A stretch of DNA of 64,000 nucleotides from Vibrio marinisediminis. GTDB taxonomy: Bacteria; Pseudomonadota; Gammaproteobacteria; Enterobacterales; Vibrionaceae. Both the position numbers and the translations under genes were made by a program. The notes under the pieces are model-generated. The model did no database searches. It saw nothing but the letters and a program-made list of their open reading frames with translations, and was not told the origin of the DNA. Numbering within the stretch: the stretch's first letter is position 1; every line of letters starts with the position of its first letter. This document shows positions 54,448-63,476 of the stretch, piece after piece. The DNA is taken from contig NZ_JACFYF010000011.1 in assembly GCF_014050145.1 (NCBI RefSeq), positions 1 through 64,000 of the forward strand, in the 5' to 3' direction.

Positions 54448-55197
54448 ATGCACAAGTACGCCATACTATCGGATATTCATAGCAATAGCTTTGCGTTAAA
54501 AGCGGTCATTGAGCATGCCCGAGCGCAAGGTGCCACTCAGTTTATCAACTTAGGTGATATTCTCTATGGACCGATTGCCCCTAAGCAAACCTACGACCTT
54601 CTGCAAACGCTCAACGCGTTAACCATCTGTGGTAATCAAGATCGGCAGATATTTCAAGCTTCGCAAGTTGAGATAGATACTAACCCCACCATGCAGTTTA
54701 TTTTTCATGACCTTGGTGATGAACCAATAGATTGGATGAAAACCTTGCCATTTGATCTACAGGTTAGTGACAACATCTATGCCTGCCATGGCACACCCAG
54801 CGATGATCTTGTTTATTTGTTGGAGGAAACGGGCAGTGGTTCACCAAAACTACGTGACGATCGCTCCATTATAGAGCTATTAGCCGGCAAAGCCTCACCG
54901 ATTATATTATGCGGACACACCCATCTCCCTCGGTGTGTGGAACTCTCCACTGGGCAGCTAATTATTAATCCGGGTAGTGTAGGTATGCCAGCCTATACCG
55001 ACGACGAACCACATTTACATTCGATGGAAACATACAGTTCTTTGGCAAGCTACGCACTTTTGACTGAGCTTGATAACAACCAATGGGATGTTGCCTTCCA
55101 TAAAGTGCGGTATGACGTTGCGGCAGCAGCCAAACTCGCGGCACTAAGAGGGCGCCATGACTGGGTGCACTTCCTCACCACAGGGCGTGGCAAGTAA
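54448..55197 (+). CDS. Metallophosphoesterase family protein
   Basis: About 249 residues. Calcineurin-like metal site motifs: YAILSDIHSN (Asp, His), NLGDILYG (GD), CGNQDRQ (GNxD/E variant), CHGTPSDD and LCGHTHLPR (GHTH). All canonical metal ligands are present, so it is likely an active phosphodiesterase/phosphatase; substrate unknown. AAGGA 9 bases before ATG 54448 supports this start over an upstream extension. It begins a run of six co-directional genes. Confidence 0.88.
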   Translation: MHKYAILSDIHSNSFALKAVIEHARAQGATQFINLGDILYGPIAPKQTYDLLQTLNALTICGNQDRQIFQASQVEIDTNPTMQFIFHDLGDEPIDWMKTLPFDLQVSDNIYACHGTPSDDLVYLLEETGSGSPKLRDDRSIIELLAGKASPIILCGHTHLPRCVELSTGQLIINPGSVGMPAYTDDEPHLHSMETYSSLASYALLTELDNNQWDVAFHKVRYDVAAAAKLAALRGRHDWVHFLTTGRGK

Positions 55198-55231
55198 TAT
55201 ATGCAGGAAATCGATTAAATTAAGGATGATT

Positions 55232-55990
55232 ATGAATTCAAATAACCTCACCATTGCTCTAGCTCAAATTTCGGTTATGGATGGTGAACTAGAAGCGAAT
55301 TTGAAACAACATTTAGGCGCGATTAAACAGGCAGCGCAGCAGGGTGCTGATTTAGTCATGTTTCCTGAACTTTCATTGAGTGGCTATGCTTTGTCGCGAG
55401 CTGAAGAACTGGCGTTGGATAGCAAGCATAGTGTGTTACGCGATCTATCAGAACAGGCGGTAGTGCACCAAATCACCATTATTGTCGGCTGTTTTTTGCA
55501 AAATGGGACGGAAAAGCCGACGATCAGCGCGGTTATTTGCAACCCAACCGGAGAGTTAAATTATTATGCCAAGCAGTATCTTCATGTTGGCGAAGAGCAA
55601 TATTGCTCGGCAGGCAAGCATAACCACTATTTAAGACTCAAAGGATACAAATTGGCGTTAGCAATTTGTGCTGATTTTTCAAACCCACAACACGGTCGTG
55701 ATGCCGGAGAAGATGAGGCTGATATTTACCTCGCAAGCGCGTTGATTTCGGCAACGGGTTATAGTGAGGATGCTAAGATCCTCGCGAACCTTGCCGCTAC
55801 TTATCGAATGCCAGTCTTACTTTCAAATCACATCAGCGACACAGGTGGTTGGCAAGCTGCGGGGAACAGTGCAGTTTGGAATGCAGACGGTACTGTGGCG
55901 TTTGCGGTGGACAATACCAAAACCTGTTTAGGTTTAGTTGAGATGACGGGTAATCAGATCGTCGGTCGCACTTACTTTATTCATAATTAG
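55232..55990 (+). CDS. Carbon-nitrogen hydrolase (nitrilase superfamily)
   Basis: About 252 residues with the complete Glu-Lys-Cys catalytic triad: Glu46 (FPELSLSGY), Lys114 (AKQYLHVGEE) and Cys146 (AICADFSNP). It hydrolyses an amide or carbamoyl substrate, perhaps an omega-amidase or N-carbamoyl amino acid hydrolase. TAAGGATGATT precedes the ATG. The neighbours (racemase, PhzF) favour an amino-acid-like substrate. Confidence 0.9.
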   Translation: MNSNNLTIALAQISVMDGELEANLKQHLGAIKQAAQQGADLVMFPELSLSGYALSRAEELALDSKHSVLRDLSEQAVVHQITIIVGCFLQNGTEKPTISAVICNPTGELNYYAKQYLHVGEEQYCSAGKHNHYLRLKGYKLALAICADFSNPQHGRDAGEDEADIYLASALISATGYSEDAKILANLAATYRMPVLLSNHISDTGGWQAAGNSAVWNADGTVAFAVDNTKTCLGLVEMTGNQIVGRTYFIHN

Positions 55991-56004
55991 AGAGAAACAC
56001 GCGT

Positions 56005-56703
56005 ATGAAAACGATCGGTTTAATTGGCGGGATGAGCTGGGAGTCAACCGCGAGTTATTACAAAGCGCTTAACTTAGGTATTAAGTCTACGTTAGGCGGT
56101 CTTCACTCAGCTAAAATTTGCTTATATAGCGTTGATTTTCATGAGATTGAACAACTGCAGCACGATGGTTTGTGGGACGAGACTGCACAGATCTTGACAT
56201 GTGCTGCCCAAGCGGTTGAAGCGGGAGGTGCGGATTTCATACTTATCTGTACCAACACCATGCATAAAGTGGTACCACAAATCGAGCCGCATATTTCTAA
56301 GCCAATATTACATATCGCTGATGCAACTGCTGAAGCGTTGATAGCTGATGGGATCACTAAAGTTGGATTGTTAGGCACAAGATTCACGATGGAGCAATCG
56401 TTCTATAAGCAGCGTTTAACAGACAAATTCGGCATTGATGTGGTGGTTCCAAACGAAGCGCAAAGGACAATAGTTCATGAGGTCATCTATCAAGAGCTTT
56501 GTAAGGGTAAAATTAGTCAATCGTCGCGAAACCACTATTTGAAGGTGATTGAAGATTTGGTTAAACAAGGGGCTGAGGCGGTTATTTTAGGCTGCACAGA
56601 GATCGCGTTGTTAGTTGAGCCGCAGCATATCAAAGTAAAGCTATATGATACGACCCAAATTCATGCCAACGCTGCAGTTAAGTTAGCATTGCAACAGGAT
56701 TGA
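56005..56703 (+). CDS. Aspartate/glutamate racemase family protein
   Basis: 232 residues. Both catalytic Cys are present: Cys82 in LICTNTMHK and Cys197 in ILGCTEIALL. The N-terminus (IGLIGGMSWESTASYY) is characteristic of the aspartate racemase branch (YgeA-like broad racemases). PLP-independent racemisation of an acidic or other amino acid is likely. 15 bases after the hydrolase gene, so the two are probably co-transcribed. Confidence 0.93.
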   Translation: MKTIGLIGGMSWESTASYYKALNLGIKSTLGGLHSAKICLYSVDFHEIEQLQHDGLWDETAQILTCAAQAVEAGGADFILICTNTMHKVVPQIEPHISKPILHIADATAEALIADGITKVGLLGTRFTMEQSFYKQRLTDKFGIDVVVPNEAQRTIVHEVIYQELCKGKISQSSRNHYLKVIEDLVKQGAEAVILGCTEIALLVEPQHIKVKLYDTTQIHANAAVKLALQQD

Positions 56704-56793
56704 TTAGCAAAGTTGAGGCATTTTTACGCATAGGGAGGTAAGTCTTATTTAAGGCTTATATTATTGGATGATTTATTATTCATGAAGGGATGC

Positions 56794-57585
56794 ATGGAAT
56801 TACAAGTCTACGTCGTTGATGCGTTTACTAATCAACAGTTTAAAGGCAATTCAGCTGCTGTGGTCCCGCTCGAAGAGTGGCTTGACGATGATTTAATGCA
56901 AAGTATTGCCAAGGAAAACAACCTTTCTGAAACCGCTTTTATTAAGCAGCAGTCGCTCAACCAGTACGAGATCCGCTGGTTCTCGCCATTAACGGAAATT
57001 GATTTCTGCGGTCATGCCACATTGGCTTCTTCATACGTGCTTTATAACTTGTATGAGAGTGAGGGAGAGCTTGAATTCATCACCAAACAGGTTGGCTCTA
57101 TTTACGTCAATTGTCGGGATGATGGGCGAATAGAAATGAGCTTTCCCCAACAAGCTCCAGAGCTTATTGATCAACCGCCACAGCAGATACTTGATGGTCT
57201 CTCTATTTTACCTGTCGAAGTGTTGAGAAACCGCCAAGCTTATTTCGCTGTTTATGATTCGCAGCAAGATGTTGAAAACGTCACCTATGATGTTGACCTG
57301 CTCAAACAACTCGCGCCATTGGATGTGGTCGTTACCGCGCCAAGTTCGCAATACGATTTCGTCTCTCGGTATTTCTGGCCAGCAAATGGTGGAGAAGAAG
57401 ACCCGGTGACAGGATCCATTCACTCAGGGTTAGTGCCGTATTGGGCAAATCAGCTGTCTAAGCAAGAGTTAATCGCTTACCAAGCCTCCGCGCGTGGTGG
57501 CATGCTTTATTGTCGACTCAAAGGGGATCGGGTATTGGTTTCTGGTTTTGCGGTCATTTATCTGCGCGGCACGATATATCTATAA
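56794..57585 (+). CDS. PhzF-family isomerase/epimerase
   Basis: About 263 residues with a diaminopimelate-epimerase-like double fold: VDAFTNQQFKGNSAAVV at the start, catalytic Glu46 in NNLSETAF, and EIDFCGHATLA and the PVTGSIHSGL motif in the second half. It probably isomerises a small metabolite; substrate unknown. GAAGGGATGC precedes ATG 56794. Fourth gene in the amino-acid-like cluster. Confidence 0.92.
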   Translation: MELQVYVVDAFTNQQFKGNSAAVVPLEEWLDDDLMQSIAKENNLSETAFIKQQSLNQYEIRWFSPLTEIDFCGHATLASSYVLYNLYESEGELEFITKQVGSIYVNCRDDGRIEMSFPQQAPELIDQPPQQILDGLSILPVEVLRNRQAYFAVYDSQQDVENVTYDVDLLKQLAPLDVVVTAPSSQYDFVSRYFWPANGGEEDPVTGSIHSGLVPYWANQLSKQELIAYQASARGGMLYCRLKGDRVLVSGFAVIYLRGTIYL

Positions 57586-57630
57586 AGCGGCGAACGTTAG
57601 GAGCTTATTATCTATAAATCAGCTGGTTGG

Positions 57631-58479
57631 ATGGTAGGGGCACTAGTATCATTTTGTTTAATGGCAATAGCTGCAAAAGAGTTAAGTGGTGCGGTTTCTA
57701 CGTTTCAAGTACTGTTTATTCGTAGCGCAATTAGCCTATTGATTGTGGTAGTAATTATTGTTTTAAGCGGTAACCGGCATTGGATGAACACCAAGCGGTT
57801 CGGCTGGCATGGACTGCGCAATATAAGCCACCTAGCAGGGCAATTTGGTTGGTTTATTGCAATCGGAATGCTGCCATTAGCTGAGGTATTCGCGCTTGAA
57901 TTTACGGTGCCATTTTGGACCGCTCTATTGGCATTTTTATTCCTCAAAGAATCAATATCCTTACGTAAGTTGTTTGCGATAGTGTTTGGGTTTGTTGGAG
58001 TAATGGTGATTGTTCAACCGGGATTCAAGCAAATGGACAGTGGTGTGCTGGTTATATTGTTAGCCGCTATTTGTTATAGCTTTGCCTACATCAGCACGCG
58101 GGCGTTAGCGGTAACAGAAGCGCCAATCACTATTCTGTTTTATATGTGTGTGATTCAATTTCCAATTACGTTGATTTTTGCCTTGTTTGACTGGCAGACA
58201 CCACAGGGTATGCAATGGCTATGGTTGCTGATTATTGGCATTACCGCATTAACGGCGCACTACTGCTTATCTCACGCAATGAAATATGCCGATGCTGCGG
58301 TAGTTGTGACGATGGATTTTCTGCGTTTGCCTGCGATCGCTGTCGTGGGGGCATTGTTTTATGCGGAAAAGATTGAACTGACTCTATTTTTAGGCGCGTT
58401 ATTGATGTTGTTTGGTAACGTGGTCAACTTATATCAACCTAAGCGTGAGAGAATCAAGCAGCGAATTGGCAATAGCTAG
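57631..58479 (+). CDS. EamA/DMT-family transporter (true start may be a rare codon upstream)
   Basis: A 282-residue protein from the ATG at 57631, with ten membrane helices in two EamA repeats (LMAIAAKELSGAVSTFQ; LEFTVPFWTALLAFLFLKE). It probably exports an amino acid or related metabolite. No good ribosome site precedes this ATG. AGGAG at 57599-57603 fits a start at ATC 57610 or ATT 57607, which would add seven or eight residues (IYKSAGW) ahead of the Met and make helix 1 complete. Confidence 0.87.
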   Translation: MVGALVSFCLMAIAAKELSGAVSTFQVLFIRSAISLLIVVVIIVLSGNRHWMNTKRFGWHGLRNISHLAGQFGWFIAIGMLPLAEVFALEFTVPFWTALLAFLFLKESISLRKLFAIVFGFVGVMVIVQPGFKQMDSGVLVILLAAICYSFAYISTRALAVTEAPITILFYMCVIQFPITLIFALFDWQTPQGMQWLWLLIIGITALTAHYCLSHAMKYADAAVVVTMDFLRLPAIAVVGALFYAEKIELTLFLGALLMLFGNVVNLYQPKRERIKQRIGNS

Positions 58480-58504
58480 ATAAGCTTTTAACTGGGGAAT
58501 AGTG

Positions 58505-58876
58505 ATGATTCTAAACCATGTCTCAATCGGTGTGAGCGACGTTACCGCATCGATTCGTTTTTATGACAATGTATTAAAGACTTTAGGTATCAAGCGTAGC
58601 CACATGATTGAAAATGTCGCCGCAGCTTATGGTGAGGGTTTCGAGTTTTGGATTGGTTGTCCATGTGAAAACCGCTCATCGGCGGGCAATGGCACGCATA
58701 TCGCCTTCAATGCTGCGACTCAACAGGCCGTTATTGATTTTCATGCCGAGGCAATAGCACTTGGAGCGATATGTGAAGGTAAGCCGGGTAAGCGTCCTGA
58801 ATATGGGGAAGGATACTATGCCGCCTTTATTCGAGACAGAGACGGCAATAAACTTGAAGCGGTTTTTATTGGCTAA
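58505..58876 (+). CDS. VOC (glyoxalase-like) family protein
   Basis: 123 residues with a vicinal oxygen chelate fold: NHVSIGVSDVTASIRFYDNV at the start, HIAFNA in the middle and a C-terminal AAFIRDRDGNKLEAVFIG. Metal ligands His (NHVSIG, HIAF) and Glu (LEAVF) are visible. GGGG precedes; GTG 58502 is directly adjacent, but ATG 58505 is the likelier start. Last gene of the six-gene run; no terminator is obvious after it. Confidence 0.88.
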   Translation: MILNHVSIGVSDVTASIRFYDNVLKTLGIKRSHMIENVAAAYGEGFEFWIGCPCENRSSAGNGTHIAFNAATQQAVIDFHAEAIALGAICEGKPGKRPEYGEGYYAAFIRDRDGNKLEAVFIG

Positions 58877-59344
58877 CACTTTTGTTATCCCCCAATGCGT
58901 TTCAAGATTGGAGATCGATTTGCCATAATTCTTCACATCTTGATATATATGAAAATAAAGGTTTTTTGAGATTTAGCTCGCGGTTTACGACGCCACAGCA
59001 CGGTAATGTTCCTACAACGAAAACCCGTTAAGAGACCAAGATGCCCTATGCCGATGCGGTGCTCGACCTTTGGTCGACGCTCGAAACCATTATGTTGTTA
59101 ACGTCAGCTATTTTTGTCGTTGCAGCTATCCAGTTGACGATGAACAGCTCTAAGTAAAACGAATTTGTGCCTGTGCTTCAATAATGTATTTCCACCTAGT
59201 AGGATAATTTTACCTTCTCATCTAGATTACACTTTATGGAAAAGGTTACATTGGTGTTAAGCCTGTTATAACCCATTGCCATCACTAGACGCTCAATGAT
59301 GAAGTGTCGATGAGTACAATGAAAACTATAAAGATAGGAAGGAA
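58877..59344. other. Intergenic region before kbl
   Basis: Apart from the 38-codon frame at 59041, I see no gene. The kbl promoter should lie near 59180-59330, which is AT-rich; no operator is recognised. Confidence 0.45.
59041..59157 (+). CDS. Possible 38-residue membrane protein
   Basis: An ATG-to-TAA frame of 38 codons with one clear hydrophobic helix (LLTSAIFVVAAIQLTM) and flanking charged or polar ends. The ribosome site is weak (AAGAGACC). It lies in a 470-base gap before kbl. It might be a real small membrane protein or a gene fragment; comparison with other genomes is needed to tell. Confidence 0.3.
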   Translation: MPYADAVLDLWSTLETIMLLTSAIFVVAAIQLTMNSSK

Positions 59345-59350
59345 TTGAAC

Positions 59351-60544
59351 ATGTCATCTGCATTTTACCTACAGATTCAACAACAACTTGAAGATGCTAA
59401 GGCTGAAGGTCTTTATAAATCTGAACGTGTCATCACTTCTCAGCAGCAAGCTCAAGTGACAATCTCGACGGGTCAAGAAGTTCTCAACTTTTGTGCTAAT
59501 AACTATCTAGGTCTTGCAAACCACCCATCTTTAATTGAAGCCGCGAGAGCCGGTATGGATAAACATGGTTTTGGTATGGCGTCAGCACGTTTTATTTGTG
59601 GTACGCAAGATATCCATAAGCAGCTTGAACAGAAGTTATCTCAATTCCTTGGCAAAGAAGACACCATTCTTTACACCTCTTGTTTTGATGCTAATACAGG
59701 TTTGTTTGAAACCATTCTAGATGCTGAAGATGCAATCATTTCAGATGCATTGAACCATGCTTCAATTATTGATGGTGTGCGCTTGTGTAAAGCAATGCGC
59801 TATCGCTATTCAAACAACAATATGGATGATCTTGAGCAACAATTGCTCGCAGCTAAAGAGGCGGGTGCTCGTAACACATTGATAGTGACAGACGGTGTGT
59901 TTTCAATGGATGGTGTTGTTGCAAACTTGCCTGCGATCTGCGATCTCGCGGACAAATACGGCGCATTGGTCATGGTCGATGACTCTCATGCCGTTGGCTT
60001 TATGGGACCAAATGGCGCGGGCACTCATGAATATCATGATGTGATTGATCGAATTGATATCATCACTGGCACATTGGGCAAGGCGATGGGGGGGGCATCG
60101 GGTGGTTACACGTCTGGAAAAAAAGAAGTTATCGATTGGTTACGCCAACGTTCTCGACCTTATCTATTTTCAAATGCTGTTGCGCCTGCCATTGTTAATG
60201 CGTCAATTCGGGTGCTGAAGCTACTGCAAGAAAGCGGTGATCTACGTGAACATTTATGGCAAAACGCCGAACATTTCCGTACGCGTATGTCTGAAGCTGG
60301 TTTTACCCTCGCAGGGGCTGATCATGCCATTATTCCTATAATGCTGGGTGATGCAAAATTGGCGGCGGAGTTTGCCGAACGATCATTGATGAAAGGCATT
60401 TACGTCGTTGGTTTCTCTTTCCCTGTTGTGCCAAAAGGGCAGGCCCGTATCCGTACACAAATGTCCGCGGCACATTCGCGTGAACAGTTAGATCGTGCAA
60501 TCGATGTCTTTATTGAAGTCGGTCAAGATATGGGCATCATTTAA
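59351..60544 (+). CDS. kbl: Glycine C-acetyltransferase (2-amino-3-ketobutyrate CoA ligase)
   Basis: About 397 residues, PLP-dependent fold type I. Motifs: [13 protein letters not shown], the DSHAVGF Asp-His pair and PLP Lys in [15 protein letters not shown] (about residue 243). It splits 2-amino-3-oxobutyrate to glycine and acetyl-CoA. AGGAAGGA before ATG 59351 sets the start. tdh follows on the same strand 165 bases later; together they form the threonine-to-glycine pathway. Confidence 0.97.
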   Translation: MSSAFYLQIQQQLEDAKAEGLYKSERVITSQQQAQVTISTGQEVLNFCANNYLGLANHPSLIEAARAGMDKHGFGMASARFICGTQDIHKQLEQKLSQFLGKEDTILYTSCFDANTGLFETILDAEDAIISDALNHASIIDGVRLCKAMRYRYSNNNMDDLEQQLLAAKEAGARNTLIVTDGVFSMDGVVANLPAICDLADKYGALVMVDDSHAVGFMGPNGAGTHEYHDVIDRIDIITGTLGKAMGGASGGYTSGKKEVIDWLRQRSRPYLFSNAVAPAIVNASIRVLKLLQESGDLREHLWQNAEHFRTRMSEAGFTLAGADHAIIPIMLGDAKLAAEFAERSLMKGIYVVGFSFPVVPKGQARIRTQMSAAHSREQLDRAIDVFIEVGQDMGII

Positions 60545-60709
60545 GTTTTTATTATTCTAATCTTATGCAGTGACAGCACATTTCACTTTACTTAATCAAC
60601 GTATAATAAAATGATGAGTAGAGCTAATGAATCACCGAACTAAAAAATTAGTTTTAAGAAAGAGAATCTTTTGGCTCTAAGTTTTTAAAGGCATTTTCAG
60701 GAGTGTCGT

Positions 60710-61741
60710 ATGAAAATAAAAGCATTAGCAAAGCTAAAGCCTGAAGAAGGTATTTGGATGACGGAAGTGGACAAGCCTGAGCTTGGTCACAATGATTTGC
60801 TGATTAAAATTAGCAAAACCGCTATCTGTGGTACAGATGTGCATATCTACAATTGGGACGAATGGTCACAAAAAAACATACCAATACCAATGGTCGTAGG
60901 CCATGAGTATGTAGGTGTAGTGGTTGATATCGGGCAAGAGGTGCGTGGATACGCTCTTGGTGATCGAGTGTCAGGTGAAGGGCATATAACCTGTGGCTAT
61001 TGTCGAAATTGCCGAGCGGGTCGCAAGCATCTCTGCCGTAACTCGATTGGCGTAGGTGTAAACCGAATTGGCTGCTTTTCAGAGTATTTAGTGATTCCTG
61101 CCTTTAATGCTTTTAAGATCCCAGACGAAATATCAGATGATCTCGCCGCTATATTTGACCCCTTTGGTAATGCAGTGCATACCGCACTTTCATACGACTT
61201 GGTTGGCGAAGATGTGCTGATAACGGGGGCGGGACCTATTGGTATCATGGCGGCTGCGGTAGCAAAGCATGCCGGCGCTCGTCATGTGGTGATCTCTGAT
61301 GTTAACGAGTACCGTCTTGATTTGGCGAGAAAAATGGGCGTAACGCGCGCGGTTAATGCTGCCAGTGAGTCATTAGAAGACGTGGTATCTGAATTAGGCA
61401 TGTTAGCGGGCTTTGATGTTGGTTTGGAGATGTCAGGCAACCCTTCGGCATTTAGCTCGATGTTGAAAACCATTAATCATGGTGGTCATCTTGCCTTGTT
61501 AGGAATTCCACCATCAAATATGGGGATTGATTGGAACCAAGTAATTTTTAAAGGATTGAAGATAAAAGGTATTTATGGGCGTGAGATGTTTGAAACTTGG
61601 TACAAAATGGCGACTTTAATACAGTCGGGTTTAGATCTAACGCCAGTGATCACCCATCACTTCAAAGTTGATGATTTCCAAAAAGGCTTCGACGTCATGC
61701 GTAGTGGGATGTCTGGCAAAGTTATCCTGGATTGGAATTAG
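60710..61741 (+). CDS. tdh: L-threonine 3-dehydrogenase
   Basis: 343 residues, zinc-dependent medium-chain dehydrogenase. Catalytic zinc Cys40 ([17 protein letters not shown]), His65 (VVGHEYVG), structural zinc Cys cluster ([15 protein letters not shown]) and NAD-binding [10 protein letters not shown]. It oxidises threonine to 2-amino-3-oxobutyrate. CAGGAGTGTCGT precedes the ATG. No terminator follows; a decayed copy of its 3' end lies about 0.9 kb downstream. Confidence 0.97.
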   Translation: MKIKALAKLKPEEGIWMTEVDKPELGHNDLLIKISKTAICGTDVHIYNWDEWSQKNIPIPMVVGHEYVGVVVDIGQEVRGYALGDRVSGEGHITCGYCRNCRAGRKHLCRNSIGVGVNRIGCFSEYLVIPAFNAFKIPDEISDDLAAIFDPFGNAVHTALSYDLVGEDVLITGAGPIGIMAAAVAKHAGARHVVISDVNEYRLDLARKMGVTRAVNAASESLEDVVSELGMLAGFDVGLEMSGNPSAFSSMLKTINHGGHLALLGIPPSNMGIDWNQVIFKGLKIKGIYGREMFETWYKMATLIQSGLDLTPVITHHFKVDDFQKGFDVMRSGMSGKVILDWN

Positions 61742-61856
61742 GAAGAGTAGGGCTTAAAACGCAGTGTTAGTACAGTATTATGATTAGCGAAAAGGTTTGA
61801 TAGGCTACATGGTTCCTTAGGTTGTAAATATATTTCGCTCCGTCGTGCTGTGTTAT

Positions 61857-61882
61857 AGAAAATAGCCTCTTCCTTGAGGCTA
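61857..61882 (-). terminator. Terminator of the MerR gene
   Basis: TAGCCTC (61863-61869), loop of 6, GAGGCTA (61876-61882). On the minus strand the stem follows the MerR stop and continues with TTTTCTAT. Confidence 0.75.
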
Positions 61883-61890
61883 CTGTGTCA

Positions 61891-62400
61891 TTATAAAGCT
61901 CGAATTTTAGTGATTTCTTCACTCGAAATACCAAGAGACTCAAGGAACTTTTGGTGTTCCATTGGCTCTAGTTCTTCAAATTTTTGGTGCCACTTAACCA
62001 TATCTGTTTCAGTGAATCCTGCGGCAACCATGATTTCTACCCAGCGTTGTTTATTCACAATATGTTCCTCTAATAGGCTCGGTTCTTGAAGTAACAAGAC
62101 GACAGCTTTTTGCTGTGCCCTTAGGTTTTGGATCTCTCTCTCCAGTTCATTGAAGTGGTCTTTCAATATCTGTGCTTGAGATTCCCCGTTCCGGCTAAGC
62201 AAAGTGTGAATATTTGAAACTGACAAACCGTATGAACGGTAAGAAGTAATCGCTTCTAAGCGTTTTACTTCGTTTTCGCCATACCAACGGTATCCATTTT
62301 CAGAACGACAAGCTGGCATGAGCAGTTGTTCTTTTTCGTAGTACAAAATGGTTGTACGTGAAATTCCGAATTGTTTGGCGATTTGAGTGACAGTTAACAT
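61891..62400 (-). CDS. MerR-family transcriptional regulator
   Basis: About 169 residues. N-terminal MerR winged helix (residues about 2-70: LTVTQIAKQFGISRTTILYY, RSENGYRWYGENEVKRLEAI) is followed by a coiled coil (about 85-120) and a C-terminal helical domain (WVEIMVAAGFTETDMVKWHQ). No metal-binding Cys pair is present, so it probably senses an organic ligand. An upstream frame extension to 62433 lacks a ribosome site; GGGG before ATG 62400 fits. Its promoter has the 19-base spacer and dyad typical of MerR autoregulation. Confidence 0.92.
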   Translation of the reverse strand: MLTVTQIAKQFGISRTTILYYEKEQLLMPACRSENGYRWYGENEVKRLEAITSYRSYGLSVSNIHTLLSRNGESQAQILKDHFNELEREIQNLRAQQKAVVLLLQEPSLLEEHIVNKQRWVEIMVAAGFTETDMVKWHQKFEELEPMEHQKFLESLGISSEEITKIRAL

Positions 62401-62428
62401 ATAAACCCCATTGTTTGACCGAGTAGAT

Positions 62429-62459
62429 ATCATGAACCTTACACCTGTAGACGGGTCAA
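62429..62459 (-). promoter_or_regulatory. MerR-type promoter with dyad in a 19-base spacer
   Basis: On the minus strand: -35 TTGACC (62454-62459), 19-base spacer, -10 CATGAT (62429-62434). The palindrome TACAGGTGTA (62440-62449) is centred in the spacer, the arrangement that MerR proteins activate by untwisting DNA. Confidence 0.6.
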
Positions 62460-62612
62460 TACGCTAATTGTACATTTCTTTGGTATGGCTTATACACGTA
62501 ATAAGCTTTGGTTTTTTTCGATACATTTCTGTTGATATAGACCGCCTAGGGCAGCGCATACGCATTCTCAGTGGACCTAGTCTGGGACTCACTACTAGTT
62601 TTATTATTGAAG

Positions 62613-62693
62613 CACTTCCAAAGTGGCTTAGATGCCATGCGTAACGGGGTTATTTGGCAGGGAATACGAAATTGGTCGTCACTGAAGCTTTAG
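62613..62693 (+). pseudogene. Decayed duplicate of the tdh 3' end
   Basis: The plus-strand frame reads HFQSGLDAMRNG then VIWQGIRNW, matching the tdh C-terminus [21 protein letters not shown] in most positions, with the DNA also alike (CATGCGTA, TTCCAAA, GGCTT). It runs to a TAG at 62691 and is followed directly by a terminator. No start or upstream tdh sequence remains. Confidence 0.65.
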
Positions 62694-62718
62694 AGCCGAA
62701 CATGAAGTTCGGCTTTTT
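62694..62718 (+). terminator. Intrinsic terminator after the tdh remnant
   Basis: AGCCGAAC (62694-62701), loop ATGAA, GTTCGGCT (62707-62714), then TTTT. It has no intact plus-strand gene directly upstream and may be the original kbl-tdh terminator. Confidence 0.85.
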
Positions 62719-62732
62719 CTTTGGTCCCATAT

Positions 62733-62954
62733 TTATACGTATTCATCAACTCTATTCATTCTGCGTATGACGTTTTCACCTTGGAAGGTTTTTACAACCA
62801 TGCCGTCTTCATTTCGAATTTGAATTTGATTGTGTTGGTTTAAAGACGCACTCAAATTATTGCCCTGCGTTTGCAGGCTTTGGTCGATAAATTTTGTTGC
62901 TGACTTTAAATCTTGCTGGATATGGGGTTGATAGATGGCATTTTGGATTCTCAT
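62733..62954 (-). CDS. Small protein, unknown (weakly FlaG-like end)
   Basis: About 73 residues from ATG 62954, preceded by GGTGAATGC. Polar, Gln/Asn-rich helix, then a beta-like tail (NEDGMVVKTFQGENVIRRM) loosely like the C-terminus of FlaG, but too weak to assign. The frame extends upstream to 63002 without a ribosome site. No neighbours suggest a role. Confidence 0.6.
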   Translation of the reverse strand: MRIQNAIYQPHIQQDLKSATKFIDQSLQTQGNNLSASLNQHNQIQIRNEDGMVVKTFQGENVIRRMNRVDEYV

Positions 62955-63002
62955 GCATTCACCATTTATATTCAAAGTTTTGCCCAACCGTACACTGTAC
63001 AA

Positions 63003-63476
63003 ATTACCAACAAAATGAGTGTAGATCGAGTAGATTGAACATGAGTTGTGAATGAATTCTCATCTCTACGCTGAAGGTAAAAAGAACCCCGCGAGGAAGC
63101 GGGGCAAGAAGGTTGTTAGAATTGTTATTGCCCAACTGACGATTGTTGTGAACACGTTTTTAAACTTCTTTAAGCGTAGAAATGAAGTTATTTATTTGCC
63201 ATTGAGATTATGTGTTTAGTTTGTTTTCTAGTCAGCAACGGGATCTTGCTCCAAAAATATGGCTCATACTGCAAACGGACAAACCGATTGCGTGGTTAAA
63301 ATTTGTTCGGTTGAACGTTTGCGTGAAAATATGTGATGAACATCCCGATTCTATCGCTATACTTGCCGCCCGGTTATGGGTAAAAACCCAACCAATACAA
63401 GCCGTCACATGGACGAGTGAATGACCCCAAGGACAGGACCAGCTGTTAATTCAATGCTTGTATAAGGTAATCTTAA
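63003..63476. other. Intergenic region before the nucleoside transporter gene
   Basis: A 70-codon plus frame at 63212-63424 lacks a ribosome site and is probably chance. An orphan minus-strand terminator lies at 63077-63104. AACTTC/GAAGTT arms flank about 63163-63189. GTGATGAACATC near 63332 could be part of a CRP or CytR site; not certain. Confidence 0.45.
63077..63104 (-). terminator. Orphan intrinsic terminator on the minus strand
   Basis: CCCCGC (63087-63092), loop of 6, GCGGGG (63099-63104). On the minus strand it continues TTCTTTTTACC. No minus-strand gene is seen upstream, so an untranslated small transcript is possible. Confidence 0.6.

Noticed and set aside
63212-63424. 70-codon plus-strand frame before the nucleoside transporter
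   Set aside because: No ribosome site and no recognisable protein features.
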